DNA of 64,000 bases. It comes from Streptacidiphilus rugosus AM-16 (lineage in GTDB: Bacteria; Actinomycetota; Actinomycetes; Streptomycetales; Streptomycetaceae). Positions 27,805 through 36,380 of the stretch are shown piece by piece. The translations under genes and the position numbers were made by a program. Position 1 is the first letter of the stretch; every line of letters begins with the position of its first letter. The stretch spans positions 6,687,698 through 6,751,697 of the forward strand of contig NZ_JQMJ01000004.1 of assembly GCF_000744655.1 (NCBI RefSeq), read 5' to 3'. The notes under the pieces were generated by a model that saw nothing but the letters and a program-made list of their open reading frames with translations, was not told the DNA's origin and did not search any database.

Positions 27805-28452
27805 CTATCCCTGCTTGATCCACGGCTGGGCGGCCTCGGGCAGCTGCGGCTGGCCCGGGTTCCAGGAGCCGCCGTAACGCGGGTTGATGTCGATGCCCTG
27901 CGCCGCGGCCGCGTCGTCGAGCATCTTGGTGAGGGCGGGGGCGGCCTCCGGCGAGTCGGTCGAGACACCGGCCGACTGCAGCAGCTTCACCTCACCGGAG
28001 GTCATCCGGAACCAGTCGTCCAGATCCGCCGGGGGCAGCCCGGCCTGCGACACGAACTGGGCCTCCAGGGCGCTGCGACTGGTCCCCTGGGCGAGGACGT
28101 GGGCCTCCTCGGCCGTGACGTCGCTCGCCGACACGGTCAGCCCCTTCTGGTTCAGCGCGGCCTGCACGACCTGGGTCTTGATCAGGAACTGCAGCACGTG
28201 GTCCGGCATCCCGGAGGAGTCCTGGCCGTAGATCGCGGGGCTGGAACTCGTTCCCGGCTGGCCGTGCGCGGGGGCGACGTCGCGGAACGCGGTGACCTGG
28301 CTGTCCAGCGCCGCCACGCTGATCCGCTGCCCTCCGACCACGGCCGCGGAGCCGGTGTGCACGGTGCCGCCGCTGCCGCCCGAACACGCCGAGAGCCCCG
28401 GAACGGCGACCACGGCGAGCAACGCGAACAGGACGGTGCGAGGGCGGTTCAC
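27805..28452 (-). CDS. SurA N-terminal domain-like lipoprotein (foldase-related)
   Basis: Exported lipoprotein of 215 aa. Signal peptide with lipobox LSAC (Cys23). The mature part resembles the SurA/PrsA chaperone N-domain: GGQRISVAALDSQVTAFRD, VLQFLIKTQVVQAALNQKGLTVSASDV, then a helical segment. The parvulin PPIase domain is missing, so it is more likely a chaperone or assembly factor outside the membrane. It is first in the run surA-like, mazG, nfi. A role in folding secreted proteins is inferred from the family. Confidence 0.85.
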   Translation of the reverse strand: MNRPRTVLFALLAVVAVPGLSACSGGSGGTVHTGSAAVVGGQRISVAALDSQVTAFRDVAPAHGQPGTSSSPAIYGQDSSGMPDHVLQFLIKTQVVQAALNQKGLTVSASDVTAEEAHVLAQGTSRSALEAQFVSQAGLPPADLDDWFRMTSGEVKLLQSAGVSTDSPEAAPALTKMLDDAAAAQGIDINPRYGGSWNPGQPQLPEAAQPWIKQG

Positions 28453-28600
28453 TGGGCCTCCTGCGACTGACGGTCCGTCTGATGTCTGTGGCGACGAGTG
28501 CGGTTCACGCTTTCGGAGATTCGGAGATCACCGTGCCACGCGCGCGGCCCGCGCACCAGAGCCCGACACGAAGACCACCGGGTTGCACCAGCCCCACGGC

Positions 28601-29383
28601 TCAGCGCGCGGCTCGGGGCACGGCGAGCGCCCGCGCGGTCAGCCGGGCGAAGGCCTCGGGGTTGTCCAGCATGATGTTGTGGCCGCAGTCCGGCACGGCC
28701 ACCACGTCGATCCCGGCCGCGACCAGGGCCTCCTCCCCCTTGAGCGGACCGTCGGCGGCCGGACGCAGGAAGGTCCGCGGCAGGCTCAGGCCGAGCAACT
28801 GCTCGCGCATGGTCGGCACGCTGCCCCGGGCGAGGTGGGTCGCGCTGCGGTACAGCGCCTCGCGACCGGCCAGCCGCATGGTCGCCCACCAGTGCGGACC
28901 GACGAGCTCGGCCAGCTCCTGCCGGCCCGTGCTCAGGAACTCCGCCTCGGAGTACGCGGCGACGGCGCCGCTGACCATCCCTTGGCCGGGTTCTACCGGG
29001 TCCAGATTGGCGTCGACCAGGACCAGCCGGCCGACCAGGTCCGGGTGGCGCGTGGCGAGGAGGACCGCGACGGCGCCGCCCATGCTGTGCGCGACCAGGT
29101 CCGCGGCCTCGACACGGGCGGCGCGCAGGGCGGCGGCCACGGCGTCGGCATGGTCCTCCAGCGTGTAGCCGAAGTCGGCGGGCCGGTCGCTGAGGCCGAA
29201 GCCCAGCAGGTCGACCAGGAGCGAACGGTGTCCGGCGAGCGCGGGATGCGTGGCCGAGGCCGCGAAGTACGGCGCGGCCGACGCACCGAGCCCGTGCAGG
29301 TAGACGCGGGCGGGTGCGGTCCCGCCGGGGATCTCGACCCAGCGGATGCACGAACCGTCGGCGGTGACGGGGGCGGCGCGCAT
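28601..29383 (-). CDS. alpha/beta hydrolase
   Basis: Cytosolic alpha/beta-fold hydrolase of 260 aa. Oxyanion motif LHGLG (29-33), nucleophile elbow AHSMGG with Ser100, an acid in the beta-6/7 region, and a catalytic histidine in DCGHNIMLDNPEAFARL near the C-terminus. Similar enzymes are esterases, epoxide hydrolases or C-C hydrolases; substrate unknown. It is divergent from a PadR repressor and separated from it by a palindrome, so it is likely the regulated target. Confidence 0.85.
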   Translation of the reverse strand: MRAAPVTADGSCIRWVEIPGGTAPARVYLHGLGASAAPYFAASATHPALAGHRSLLVDLLGFGLSDRPADFGYTLEDHADAVAAALRAARVEAADLVAHSMGGAVAVLLATRHPDLVGRLVLVDANLDPVEPGQGMVSGAVAAYSEAEFLSTGRQELAELVGPHWWATMRLAGREALYRSATHLARGSVPTMREQLLGLSLPRTFLRPAADGPLKGEEALVAAGIDVVAVPDCGHNIMLDNPEAFARLTARALAVPRAAR

Positions 29384-29441
29384 ACGGCTCCTCTCACGTG
29401 CCTCGCGCGACGCTGCCTGTCGCGCGATGACCCGACCACCT

Positions 29442-29463
29442 TATACCTCGATGCCGATGTATA
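29442..29463. promoter_or_regulatory. candidate PadR operator
   Basis: TATAC (29442-29446) and GTATA (29459-29463) form an inverted repeat with a 12-base spacer in the divergent region between the hydrolase and PadR genes, in a locally AT-rich stretch. PadR proteins typically bind such widely spaced dyads and repress their own gene. Confidence 0.5.
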
Positions 29464-29487
29464 TCGATGATGAGGAAGAATGAGGGC

Positions 29488-30033
29488 ATGCTGGAACTGG
29501 CCATCCTGGGTTTCCTCTGTGAACAGCCACTGCACGGCTACGACCTGAAGCGCCGCGTCGCACAGCTCACCGGGCACGTGCGCCCGATCGCGGACGGCAC
29601 GCTCTATCCGGCGATCAAGCGTCTGGAGCGGGCCGGATGGCTCGAGCGGCACACCGAACCCGGCAGTCGCGCGGCACCCAGGCACGTGCTGAGCCTGACT
29701 CCGGCGGGGCGGGCGGAACTGCTGCGCCGCCTGCGCGACGCGGGCGAGACGGACGGGACGGACATCAGCAACGAGAACCGCTGGTTCACGGTGCTGGCGT
29801 TCCTGCGGCATCTGGCCGACGCGGGGGACCAGGCGGCGGTGCTCCGCCGACGGCAGGCGTTCCTGGAACAGCCGAGCAGTTTTTTCTACGAGGGCGCGCA
29901 GCCGCTCACGGCCGAGCAGGCGGGCGATCCCTTCCGCGCGGGGATCCTGACGATCGCCCGCGCCACCAGCGAGGCGGAGTTGCGCTGGCTTGACGCGACG
30001 CTGACCGCGCTCGACGCCGCCCACGAGGGCTGA
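29488..30033 (+). CDS. PadR family transcriptional regulator
   Basis: Regulator of 181 aa. The winged helix occupies residues 1-80 (LELAILGFLCEQPLHGYDLKRRVAQL, IADGTLYPAIKRLERAGWLERH), followed by a helical dimerisation domain (VirR C-terminal-like). ATG 29488 is chosen because PadR proteins begin just before LxxAILGLL; ATG codons at 29467 and 29470 are in frame but add residues not typical of the family. Expected to repress itself and the divergent hydrolase in response to a small lipophilic compound. Confidence 0.9.
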   Translation: MLELAILGFLCEQPLHGYDLKRRVAQLTGHVRPIADGTLYPAIKRLERAGWLERHTEPGSRAAPRHVLSLTPAGRAELLRRLRDAGETDGTDISNENRWFTVLAFLRHLADAGDQAAVLRRRQAFLEQPSSFFYEGAQPLTAEQAGDPFRAGILTIARATSEAELRWLDATLTALDAAHEG

Positions 30034-30068
30034 CGGGGACGGAACGGCCCTGGTTTTACGGCCCCGGT

Positions 30069-31058
30069 TCAGTGACCCTGGCGCTCGGGCTGCGGCTGCG
30101 AGTGCTGCTGCCCCGGTCGCGGCTCGGCGGCGACCGCCGCGCCCACCGCCGACTGCGAGCCCGCCGCCTCCGCACCGCCACCCGCAGGCTCGGTGGCCGT
30201 CTCGGCGTTCTCCGCGGCTTCGGCCGGGGCGACCTCGCCGAAACGGGCGAGGGCCAGGGCGCCGGCCACCGCGACGGCGAAGCCGAGCAGCGCCAGCCAC
30301 AACATGCCGGGACGGGTCCGGTCGCCCAGCAGGATCACGCCGAGCACCGCGGGCAGGGCCGTCTCACCGAGCACCATCGCGGCCGTCGCCGTGGTCACCT
30401 TGCCGCCGCGCACGCCCTCGGTCATGAAGACGAAGGCCACCGCACCGCCGCAGAGCAGGGCGTACGTCGCCGGATCCTTCAGCAGCGGCACCAGGTCCAT
30501 GCCGTGGACGGCCGGCAGCAGGCGCACGGACAGGCCGACGACGCCGAAGCCCAGACCGCAGAGAGCGCCCATCACGGCCGCGCGGCGGGGCTCGGTCAGT
30601 CGCCAGGCCGCCGCACCCGCGACGGCGATCACGACGATCGCACCGAGCAGGATCCAGTGCAGGGCGTCGCCCGGATGCTTGTCGCCCTCCTTGCCCGCCG
30701 TCGCGCCGAGCAGTGCGAGTCCGACGCAGACGCCCGCCACGCCCAGCCACTCGGCACGGCCGAGCCTGAGCTTCAGCAGGGCCGCGCCCAGCACCGCCGT
30801 CACCGCGAGCGCGCCGGCCAGCGCCGCCTGCACCACGTACAGGGGAAGCGTGCGCAGCGCGACCAGCTGGGCGGCGAAGCCGAAGAGGTCGAGCAGCAGC
30901 CCGCAGGCGAACGGGATGTTCAGCATCGCCTTGGCCGTGCCGAGCAGTCCGGACCCGGGCTCCGCCGGCGAGTGCCGCTGCGCGCCGAGGGCCTGCAGCA
31001 CCATCGCCGAGCCGAAACAGAGAGCGGCGAGCAGCGCCATGGCGAGTCCGAGAAGCAT
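30069..31058 (-). CDS. EamA/DMT-like transporter
   Basis: Integral membrane protein of 329 aa with about nine or ten predicted helices. The first (LLGLAMALLAALCFGSAMVLQALGA) and the following ones resemble the NIPA/DMT magnesium or metabolite transporter families. The C-terminal 55 residues are hydrophilic, rich in Ala, Glu, Pro and Gln, and cytoplasmic. Substrate unknown. Convergent with the padR gene, 35 bp apart. Confidence 0.85.
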   Translation of the reverse strand: MLLGLAMALLAALCFGSAMVLQALGAQRHSPAEPGSGLLGTAKAMLNIPFACGLLLDLFGFAAQLVALRTLPLYVVQAALAGALAVTAVLGAALLKLRLGRAEWLGVAGVCVGLALLGATAGKEGDKHPGDALHWILLGAIVVIAVAGAAAWRLTEPRRAAVMGALCGLGFGVVGLSVRLLPAVHGMDLVPLLKDPATYALLCGGAVAFVFMTEGVRGGKVTTATAAMVLGETALPAVLGVILLGDRTRPGMLWLALLGFAVAVAGALALARFGEVAPAEAAENAETATEPAGGGAEAAGSQSAVGAAVAAEPRPGQQHSQPQPERQGH

Positions 31059-31153
31059 GACTCGAGCCTATCCGCAGCCGGGCGGTGAGAACGAAGCCGT
31101 CCGGTTCCGGTCCGCACCCGGCGCGCCGGGGCGCAGCGCCCCGACCGGCCGCT

Positions 31154-32659
31154 TCACACCCGCGTGAGCGCGAAGCGAAGCTCCTCGGTGAAGGGGTGCC
31201 GGGGACCGTGAACCCGTTCGGCGTCCGGCAGGAGCCCGGCGAGCGCCTCTCGCGCGCCCGCGCGGTCGCCGAGCGCCAGCCGCATCTGCGCCTCACGGCG
31301 GCGGATGTCCAGCGCCTGGCGGGGGTCGACGCCCGCGTAGGGGTTGTCGACGTAGCCGCGCAGCGACCGGTACTCGGCGAGCGCGGCCGCGAACTCGCCG
31401 AGCTGTTCGAGGCACTGGGCGGCCTCGTACCGGTACTGGAGCACCTGCTGGTCCGCCGGTCCCGACTCGCGGGCGCGGTCCTCGGCCAGGCGTCGCAGTT
31501 CGGGCAGGGCCCGCGTGTACTGCCCGACGCCGAGCAGCGTCCTGGCGTACTGCTTCCGCAGCATCCGCGCCACCGGTGAGCCCTCGCCCTGCTCGGCCAC
31601 GACGGCCGGCAGCAGGCCGCCCAGCACGTCGACGGCCTGGGTGGCCTGTCCGGCGTCGAGCAACCGCTTCACCTGGTCGACCGCCTCCGCCAGGCCCGGC
31701 AGCTCGGGCTGCGAGGCCCTCGGCTGCCCGGTGGCCACGGACGCCGCGGAGCCGCCCGGCTCGGGCCAGGGCGAGCAGGGGCGCAGGAACGGACGCGTCG
31801 GGTCGAACTGCGGGCCCGGAACGCCCCGCACGGGCAGCAGGGCCACCAGCTCCCGGTGCACCTCCGCGGCGCTCGCCGGGCGCGCCTGCTGGTCCTTCGC
31901 GAGCAGGCGCAGCACCAGCGCCTCCAGCGACTGCGGCACCTCGGGCCGCAACTCACGCAGCGGCTGCGGCTGCTCGTACAGGTGCTGGTGCAGCACGCCG
32001 ACGTCCGTCGGCGCCGTGAAGGGGACGCGGCCGCTGAGCAGTTCGTGCAAGACCACGCCGAGCGCGTACAGGTCCGTGCGCGGACCGACCGGGCCGCCCA
32101 TGGCCTGCTCGGGCGCCATGTACGCGGGGCTGCCGACGGCGGCCCCGGTGCGGGTCAACCGCGTGGTGTCGGTGCCGAGGACGGAGGCGATGCCGAGGTC
32201 GAGCACGGTCAGCGCGCCGTCCGGGCGGACGATCACGTTGCGGGGCTTCAGATCCCGGTGCACGACGGGGACCGCGTGCACCGCGCCGAGGATGGCGCAC
32301 AGCTGCGCGGCGACCGCGACCGCCCAGGGCCACGGGTAGGGGTGGTGCTCGGCGAGGTGGTCGGCCAGATCGGCGCCCTCGACGTACTGCATGACCAGAT
32401 ACAGGTCGTCGCCGTCGGCCCCGGCGTCGTGGACCGTGACCAGCCCCGGATGGTCGACCCTGGCGGTGACCTGGGCCTCGCGCAGGAAGCGTCGGCGCAG
32501 TTCCTCGGTGCCCTCCCCGTGCATCCGGTCCGGGCGCAGCAGCTTCACCGCGACGGAGCGGCCGAGGCGTTCGTCGTAGGCCTTCCAGACCTGGCCCATG
32601 CCGCCCTGGCTGATGAGCGAACCGATGGTGTAACGCCCGGCGATGATGCGGCCGTTCAC
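31154..32659 (-). CDS. Ser/Thr protein kinase with C-terminal TPR-like region
   Basis: Hanks-type kinase of 501 aa. Glycine loop ISQGGMGQV (16-24), Lys39 in AVKLL, HRDLKPRN (134-141) with catalytic Asp136, metal-binding Asp154 in DLGIA, and MAPEQ (181-185). Residues from about 330 onward are helical repeats (AVDVLGGLLPAV, LLGVGQYTRALPELRRLA, AAQCLEQLGEFAAALAEYRSL) typical of TPRs. There is no transmembrane helix and no PASTA domain, so it is cytosolic, unlike PknB. GTG 32659 overlaps the stop of the upstream membrane-protein gene in GTGA. That partner may be its membrane anchor or substrate; inference. Confidence 0.9.
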   Translation of the reverse strand: MNGRIIAGRYTIGSLISQGGMGQVWKAYDERLGRSVAVKLLRPDRMHGEGTEELRRRFLREAQVTARVDHPGLVTVHDAGADGDDLYLVMQYVEGADLADHLAEHHPYPWPWAVAVAAQLCAILGAVHAVPVVHRDLKPRNVIVRPDGALTVLDLGIASVLGTDTTRLTRTGAAVGSPAYMAPEQAMGGPVGPRTDLYALGVVLHELLSGRVPFTAPTDVGVLHQHLYEQPQPLRELRPEVPQSLEALVLRLLAKDQQARPASAAEVHRELVALLPVRGVPGPQFDPTRPFLRPCSPWPEPGGSAASVATGQPRASQPELPGLAEAVDQVKRLLDAGQATQAVDVLGGLLPAVVAEQGEGSPVARMLRKQYARTLLGVGQYTRALPELRRLAEDRARESGPADQQVLQYRYEAAQCLEQLGEFAAALAEYRSLRGYVDNPYAGVDPRQALDIRRREAQMRLALGDRAGAREALAGLLPDAERVHGPRHPFTEELRFALTRV

Positions 32660-33219
32660 CGGTCCCGTTCCTTGCGCAGGTAGTCGCTGAGCTCGTCGAG
32701 CTCCGCGCGCACCTGGCCGAGCCGGTAGGACTGCTCGGGTATCGGCGGCTGGGCCAGCGGCCGATGCGCGGGAGACCCGTACGGGACGGGGCCGGCGTCG
32801 GGCGTCGACCCGTGACCGGCGAAGGGCCCTGCGTGCGGCGGCTGTTGCAGGTGCATCGGCGCCACTGGACGCAGCCGGGGCGGCCGCAGGTCGCAGACCA
32901 CGTAGTAGACGGTCGCGGCGATGCCCTGGCCCAGCATGCCCACCGACAGGAGGCTCACCAGCACCCCGGGGTGGTTGCTGTCGTGCTGTGCGGAGACGGC
33001 GACGCAGCCGACGACCGCGTAGACGAAAGCACCGAGGGTGAGCCACAGGTCGCGCCGCTGCCGCCGACGGACCGCCAGCACCCCGAGCGGCACGAAGGCG
33101 AAGATGCCCACGCCGCCGATCAGCACGACCGCGATGACGAACCACGCGAGCGCCCGCCCCACGGTCGCACCGCGACGGGCGGGCGGGGCCGGAGCCATGA
33201 GGGGCGGCGGGCCGTACAT
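32656..33219 (-). CDS. hypothetical membrane protein coupled to kinase gene
   Basis: Protein of 187 aa, not recognised. About three hydrophobic helices (ALAWFVIAVVLIGGVGIFAFVPLGVLAV, LWLTLGAFVYAVVGCVAV, VLVSLLSVGMLGQGIAATVYYVVCDL) followed by a Pro/His/Gly-rich tail and a charged C-terminal helix (QVRAELDELSDYLRKERDR) in the cytoplasm. Translationally coupled to the Ser/Thr kinase by a 4-base overlap. The charged tail contains Ser and Thr and could be a phosphorylation target or docking helix. Confidence 0.7.
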   Translation of the reverse strand: MYGPPPLMAPAPPARRGATVGRALAWFVIAVVLIGGVGIFAFVPLGVLAVRRRQRRDLWLTLGAFVYAVVGCVAVSAQHDSNHPGVLVSLLSVGMLGQGIAATVYYVVCDLRPPRLRPVAPMHLQQPPHAGPFAGHGSTPDAGPVPYGSPAHRPLAQPPIPEQSYRLGQVRAELDELSDYLRKERDR

Positions 33220-33345
33220 CTGCGCTCCTGGTGAACGGGCTGTGTCGTCGACGCGTCGAGCCTAGCGACCCGCGACGACACCGTACGTTCGATTCCACCG
33301 ATCGCATCCGCCGGGCCGCCGCCGCTGCCCCGCGCCGCCCGCACG

Positions 33346-35511
33346 TCACGCCTCCGGGGGCAGCGTCCCGTCGGTGAGGGCGTCGTGGAGCCCGCGGACC
33401 AGCTGGTCGCCGAAGCGTCCCGCCTGCCGCAAGGCCTCCTCGAACGCGGCCAGTTCACGGAAGTGCGCGCCGTAGCGGCGCTGCTCGGCGAGCGGCAGCC
33501 GGGGCAGCTGGAGCCTTCGCACGTCGAGCCGCGCCGCCGTGGACGCGTAGCTGCTCGCCTGGCGGGCGTTGGCGCTGCCGCGCAGGAAGCCGGCGAGGAA
33601 CCAGGAGTCGAGCGCCGCCGCCTCCGGGCGCAGCACCTGCAGGTTCCGGCCGAGCGCCGCACCGGCCGTGTCCGCGTCCACGACGCGGGCCACGCTGCCG
33701 CCGCCGAAGACCGGCACGACCACGTCTCCCTCGCGCAGCAGCACCGCCTCCTCCCCCTGCTCTCCGGCGAGCAGTGCGGCGGCGCCGGTCGGCCCGGTGC
33801 CTGCCAGCACGTCCTGGTCGGTGAGGACCCGGACCTGGCCCTCGACCGCACCGGCGCCCCCGGCCCGCATCACCAGCGCGCCGGTGCGTGCCAGTTCGCC
33901 GACCGTGGTGGTGGTCCAGCGCACGGCCGGACCACTCTGCGCGGACGCCGCCTCCGCCGGAGGCGGCGGGGGCGTGAGCTCCACGGTGCGACGCAGGGTG
34001 TCGCTCAGACGGCTGCTGAGCTCCCCGAGTTCGGCCAGGCCGCCCGCGCCCGCCGAGGAGGGCAGGTGACGGGCCGGAGCCAGGTCGACGTCGTCGTCGA
34101 GCAGTTCGAGGACCGGCACCACCCGGCTCAGCGGCACGGCGGTCCCGGTGTCGACGCCGCCGGTCGTCCGGCGTCGGCCACGGGCGACCGGCGTGCCACC
34201 GGCTCCGGTGGCCCGCTCGAAGGACTCCCAGGCCTCCAGGACCGCGTTCCTGACGGACTGCCACTCCGCCCCGTCGGCGCCGGCGGTGGGGAGCGCGGAG
34301 ACGTCGACCAGCAGCACCTCGGGGCCGCCGGGCGACATCGCCGCGGTGCCCCCGCCCGGCCTGCGCAACACCCACAGGTGCAGCGGCACGCTCTGCGGCG
34401 GCGCCACCCCGGCGGGCAGCGCCACGACCGCGCGCAGCGCCCCGCGCCGCAGCAGTTCGGCGCGGATGCGCCGTCCCGAGCGCCGGGAGGCGACGGCGGG
34501 GGGCAGCAGCAGGACCGCGCCGCCGCCGTCGCGGAGCCGGGCCAGCGTGTGCTGCACCCACGCCAGCTCGGACTCGACCCGCGGCGGCAGGCCGTACTCC
34601 CAGCGCGCGTCGTAGGAGAGCTCGTCGTAGCCCCAGTCCCGCTCGTTGAACGGCGGATGGCAGAGCACCGCGTCGGCGCGGAGCTCGGGGAACGGGTCGG
34701 AGCGCAGGCTGTCGACGGCCGCGACGCGGATCGCCGCCTCGGATTCGAGGGCGAGCCGGAGAGCGGTCAGGGCGGCCTGCCCGGGATCGCTGTCGACGCC
34801 GTAGAGCACGGCCGGGTGCGCGGGCGGCAGAGCCTCGGCGCGGAGCAGCGCCCCGGTGCCCGCCGCGGGATCGAGCACGCTCGGGCGCTGCCCGGCCGCT
34901 GCGGTGTGAACAACCGGGCCGGCCAGCGTCGCCATCAGCTCGGCGAGCCCCGGCGGCGTGAGTGTGTACAGCCGCGGGTTGGCGTCGAGATGGCGGCCGA
35001 GCAGGAACTCGTAGGTCTGCCGGGCGCCGAGATCCGCCGCGAGCTCCACGGCGGCGCGCACCAGCGGCAGTGCGGACGCCAGTTCACGGCCGGTGGGCGT
35101 GTGAACCGGGCGGTCCCGGCCGAGTCGCGAGTCCAGGGCGTGATCGACGAGCGGTGGCAGGAGCTCGACCAGCTCCGCCTCCGGGCGGCCGGCCAGTCCC
35201 TGCCAGAGATCCGGATGGTCGCGGACGACCAGCAGCACGCTGCCGATCCTGACCAGGGCGGGGACGACCCCTTCGGCCTGGGCCGCGAGCTGCTGCCAGA
35301 CGCGTTCCCGCAGGGGCAGTTCGGCGATCTTCCCCTGGCCGCGCAGCCATGTCTCGACGTCGGCCAGAGCGAAGGAAGGGCTGGTCTCGGTGCCGCCGAC
35401 CGGCCTCGGGAAGTCGGCGTGGCGGCGTCGCCAATTGCTGACGGCGGCTCTGCCCACCCCCGCCAGTCGGGCGATCTCGGCTGCGGTGACTTCGGCCTGG
35501 TGCTCGGCCAT
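33346..35511 (-). CDS. HTH / N6-adenine methylase-like / specificity-like fusion protein
   Basis: Large protein of 721 aa. N-terminal helix-turn-helix (residues 9-29, AAEIARLAGVGRAAVSNWRRR), a helical HsdM-like region, a Rossmann methyltransferase domain with SAM motif DPAAGTG (214-220), and a C-terminal region (from about 480) like the target-recognition domain of type I HsdS (GDVVVPVFGGGSVARVV..., LPLAEQRRYGAHFREL). Motif IV, normally NPPF or NPPY, reads HPPF (285-288): the catalytic Asn is His. ATG 35511 has GGGGAGC upstream. No HsdR nuclease is nearby. It could be an inactive methylase that acts as a DNA-binding regulator, or a methylase with altered chemistry. Confidence 0.85.
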   Translation of the reverse strand: MAEHQAEVTAAEIARLAGVGRAAVSNWRRRHADFPRPVGGTETSPSFALADVETWLRGQGKIAELPLRERVWQQLAAQAEGVVPALVRIGSVLLVVRDHPDLWQGLAGRPEAELVELLPPLVDHALDSRLGRDRPVHTPTGRELASALPLVRAAVELAADLGARQTYEFLLGRHLDANPRLYTLTPPGLAELMATLAGPVVHTAAAGQRPSVLDPAAGTGALLRAEALPPAHPAVLYGVDSDPGQAALTALRLALESEAAIRVAAVDSLRSDPFPELRADAVLCHPPFNERDWGYDELSYDARWEYGLPPRVESELAWVQHTLARLRDGGGAVLLLPPAVASRRSGRRIRAELLRRGALRAVVALPAGVAPPQSVPLHLWVLRRPGGGTAAMSPGGPEVLLVDVSALPTAGADGAEWQSVRNAVLEAWESFERATGAGGTPVARGRRRTTGGVDTGTAVPLSRVVPVLELLDDDVDLAPARHLPSSAGAGGLAELGELSSRLSDTLRRTVELTPPPPPAEAASAQSGPAVRWTTTTVGELARTGALVMRAGGAGAVEGQVRVLTDQDVLAGTGPTGAAALLAGEQGEEAVLLREGDVVVPVFGGGSVARVVDADTAGAALGRNLQVLRPEAAALDSWFLAGFLRGSANARQASSYASTAARLDVRRLQLPRLPLAEQRRYGAHFRELAAFEEALRQAGRFGDQLVRGLHDALTDGTLPPEA

Positions 35512-35599
35512 CCGGTTGCTCCCCTTCCCGTGCCGGCCGCCCGGACGCGGGGGCGGCCGGGCGTGCACCCGAGCATACCCAGCCGCTCAAGCCCAGTCG

Positions 35600-35614
35600 G
35601 TTCACAGTGTGAAC
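35600..35614. promoter_or_regulatory. perfect palindrome between methylase-like gene and DUF4352 lipoprotein gene
   Basis: GTTCACA-G-TGTGAAC is a perfect 15-bp palindrome in the divergent promoter region; a half-site GTTCACAG recurs at 35645-35652. This looks like an operator for a dimeric HTH protein; the nearest DNA-binding candidate is the HTH-bearing methylase-like protein itself. Confidence 0.5.
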
Positions 35615-35720
35615 ATCTGATTTTCTCTGACTTATGTTGACTCGGTTCACAGCACCGTGGTTCTGTGTACTCATCAGCCCGGCGGCCCGCCGGGTGGATC
35701 GACTCACAAGGGGTACCGCC

Positions 35721-36317
35721 ATGTCGCGCACCACCAACCGCTCGCGTCGCACCGTTCTCGCCGTCGCCCTGGGGGCGCTGATCATCGCGGGCACCGCCGC
35801 GTGCAAGGACACCACCGGCGGCTCGGTCTCCACCGACGCCAAGCCGACCACCGCGGCCTCCGGCCACTCCTCGGGCTCCGGCTCCGGCAGTACGTCCGGC
35901 TCCAAGTCGGCCAAGGTCGGCGACACCATCGCGCTCAAGGGCATGGACAGCACGGCCGACGTCACCGTGGTCAGGATCGTCGACAACCCGGCCGGAGCCG
36001 ACGAGTTCAACACTCCGGAGGCGGGCAAGCGCTTCTTCGCCGTCCAGTTCCGGATCAAGGCCACCGGCAGCAAGGCCTACAGCGACTCGCCTTCCAACGG
36101 CGCCAAGGTCGTCGACAGCCAGGGGCAGGCATACGAGGCCGACATCAGCGACACCAAGGCAGGCCAGTCCTTCCCCGCCTCCGTGAACATCGCCCCCGGC
36201 GGGAGCGGCCTCGGCTTCATCGTCTTCCAGGTCCCGTCCAACGCGAAGATCACCCAGATCCAGTTCGGCCTGGACAGCGGCATGGCCGACCAGACCGGCC
36301 AGTGGAACGTGAACTGA
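35721..36317 (+). CDS. DUF4352 lipoprotein
   Basis: Exported protein of 198 aa. Signal peptide MSRTTNRSRRTVLAVALGA followed by a lipobox-like GTAAC (Cys28), then a Ser/Gly/Thr-rich linker (residues 30-65). The DUF4352 immunoglobulin-like domain follows: KVGDTIALKGMD, ADVTVVRIVDNP, GKRFFAVQFRIKATGSKAY, and GGSGLGFIVFQVPSNAKITQIQF. Such domains are thought to bind partners outside the cell. ATG 35721 follows AAGGGG. Divergent from the methylase-like gene across a perfect palindrome and ends at a terminator. Confidence 0.85.
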   Translation: MSRTTNRSRRTVLAVALGALIIAGTAACKDTTGGSVSTDAKPTTAASGHSSGSGSGSTSGSKSAKVGDTIALKGMDSTADVTVVRIVDNPAGADEFNTPEAGKRFFAVQFRIKATGSKAYSDSPSNGAKVVDSQGQAYEADISDTKAGQSFPASVNIAPGGSGLGFIVFQVPSNAKITQIQFGLDSGMADQTGQWNVN

Positions 36318-36327
36318 GGACGCGGAA

Positions 36328-36354
36328 GGGCGCGAGGCGACACGCCTCGCGCCC
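36328..36354. terminator. terminator between DUF4352 gene and mfd
   Basis: Perfect 12-bp stem GGGCGCGAGGCG / CGCCTCGCGCCC with a 3-base loop between two convergent stop codons. Confidence 0.75.
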
Positions 36355-36380
36355 TGGACCGAGCAGCCGCCGTCGAGCGC

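Noticed and set aside
31154..36317. Kinase plus methylase region as a phage-defence or restriction-modification island
   Set aside because: No restriction nuclease, PglZ, BrxC or helicase partner; methylase catalytic motif is altered. Reported instead as an unusual fusion.
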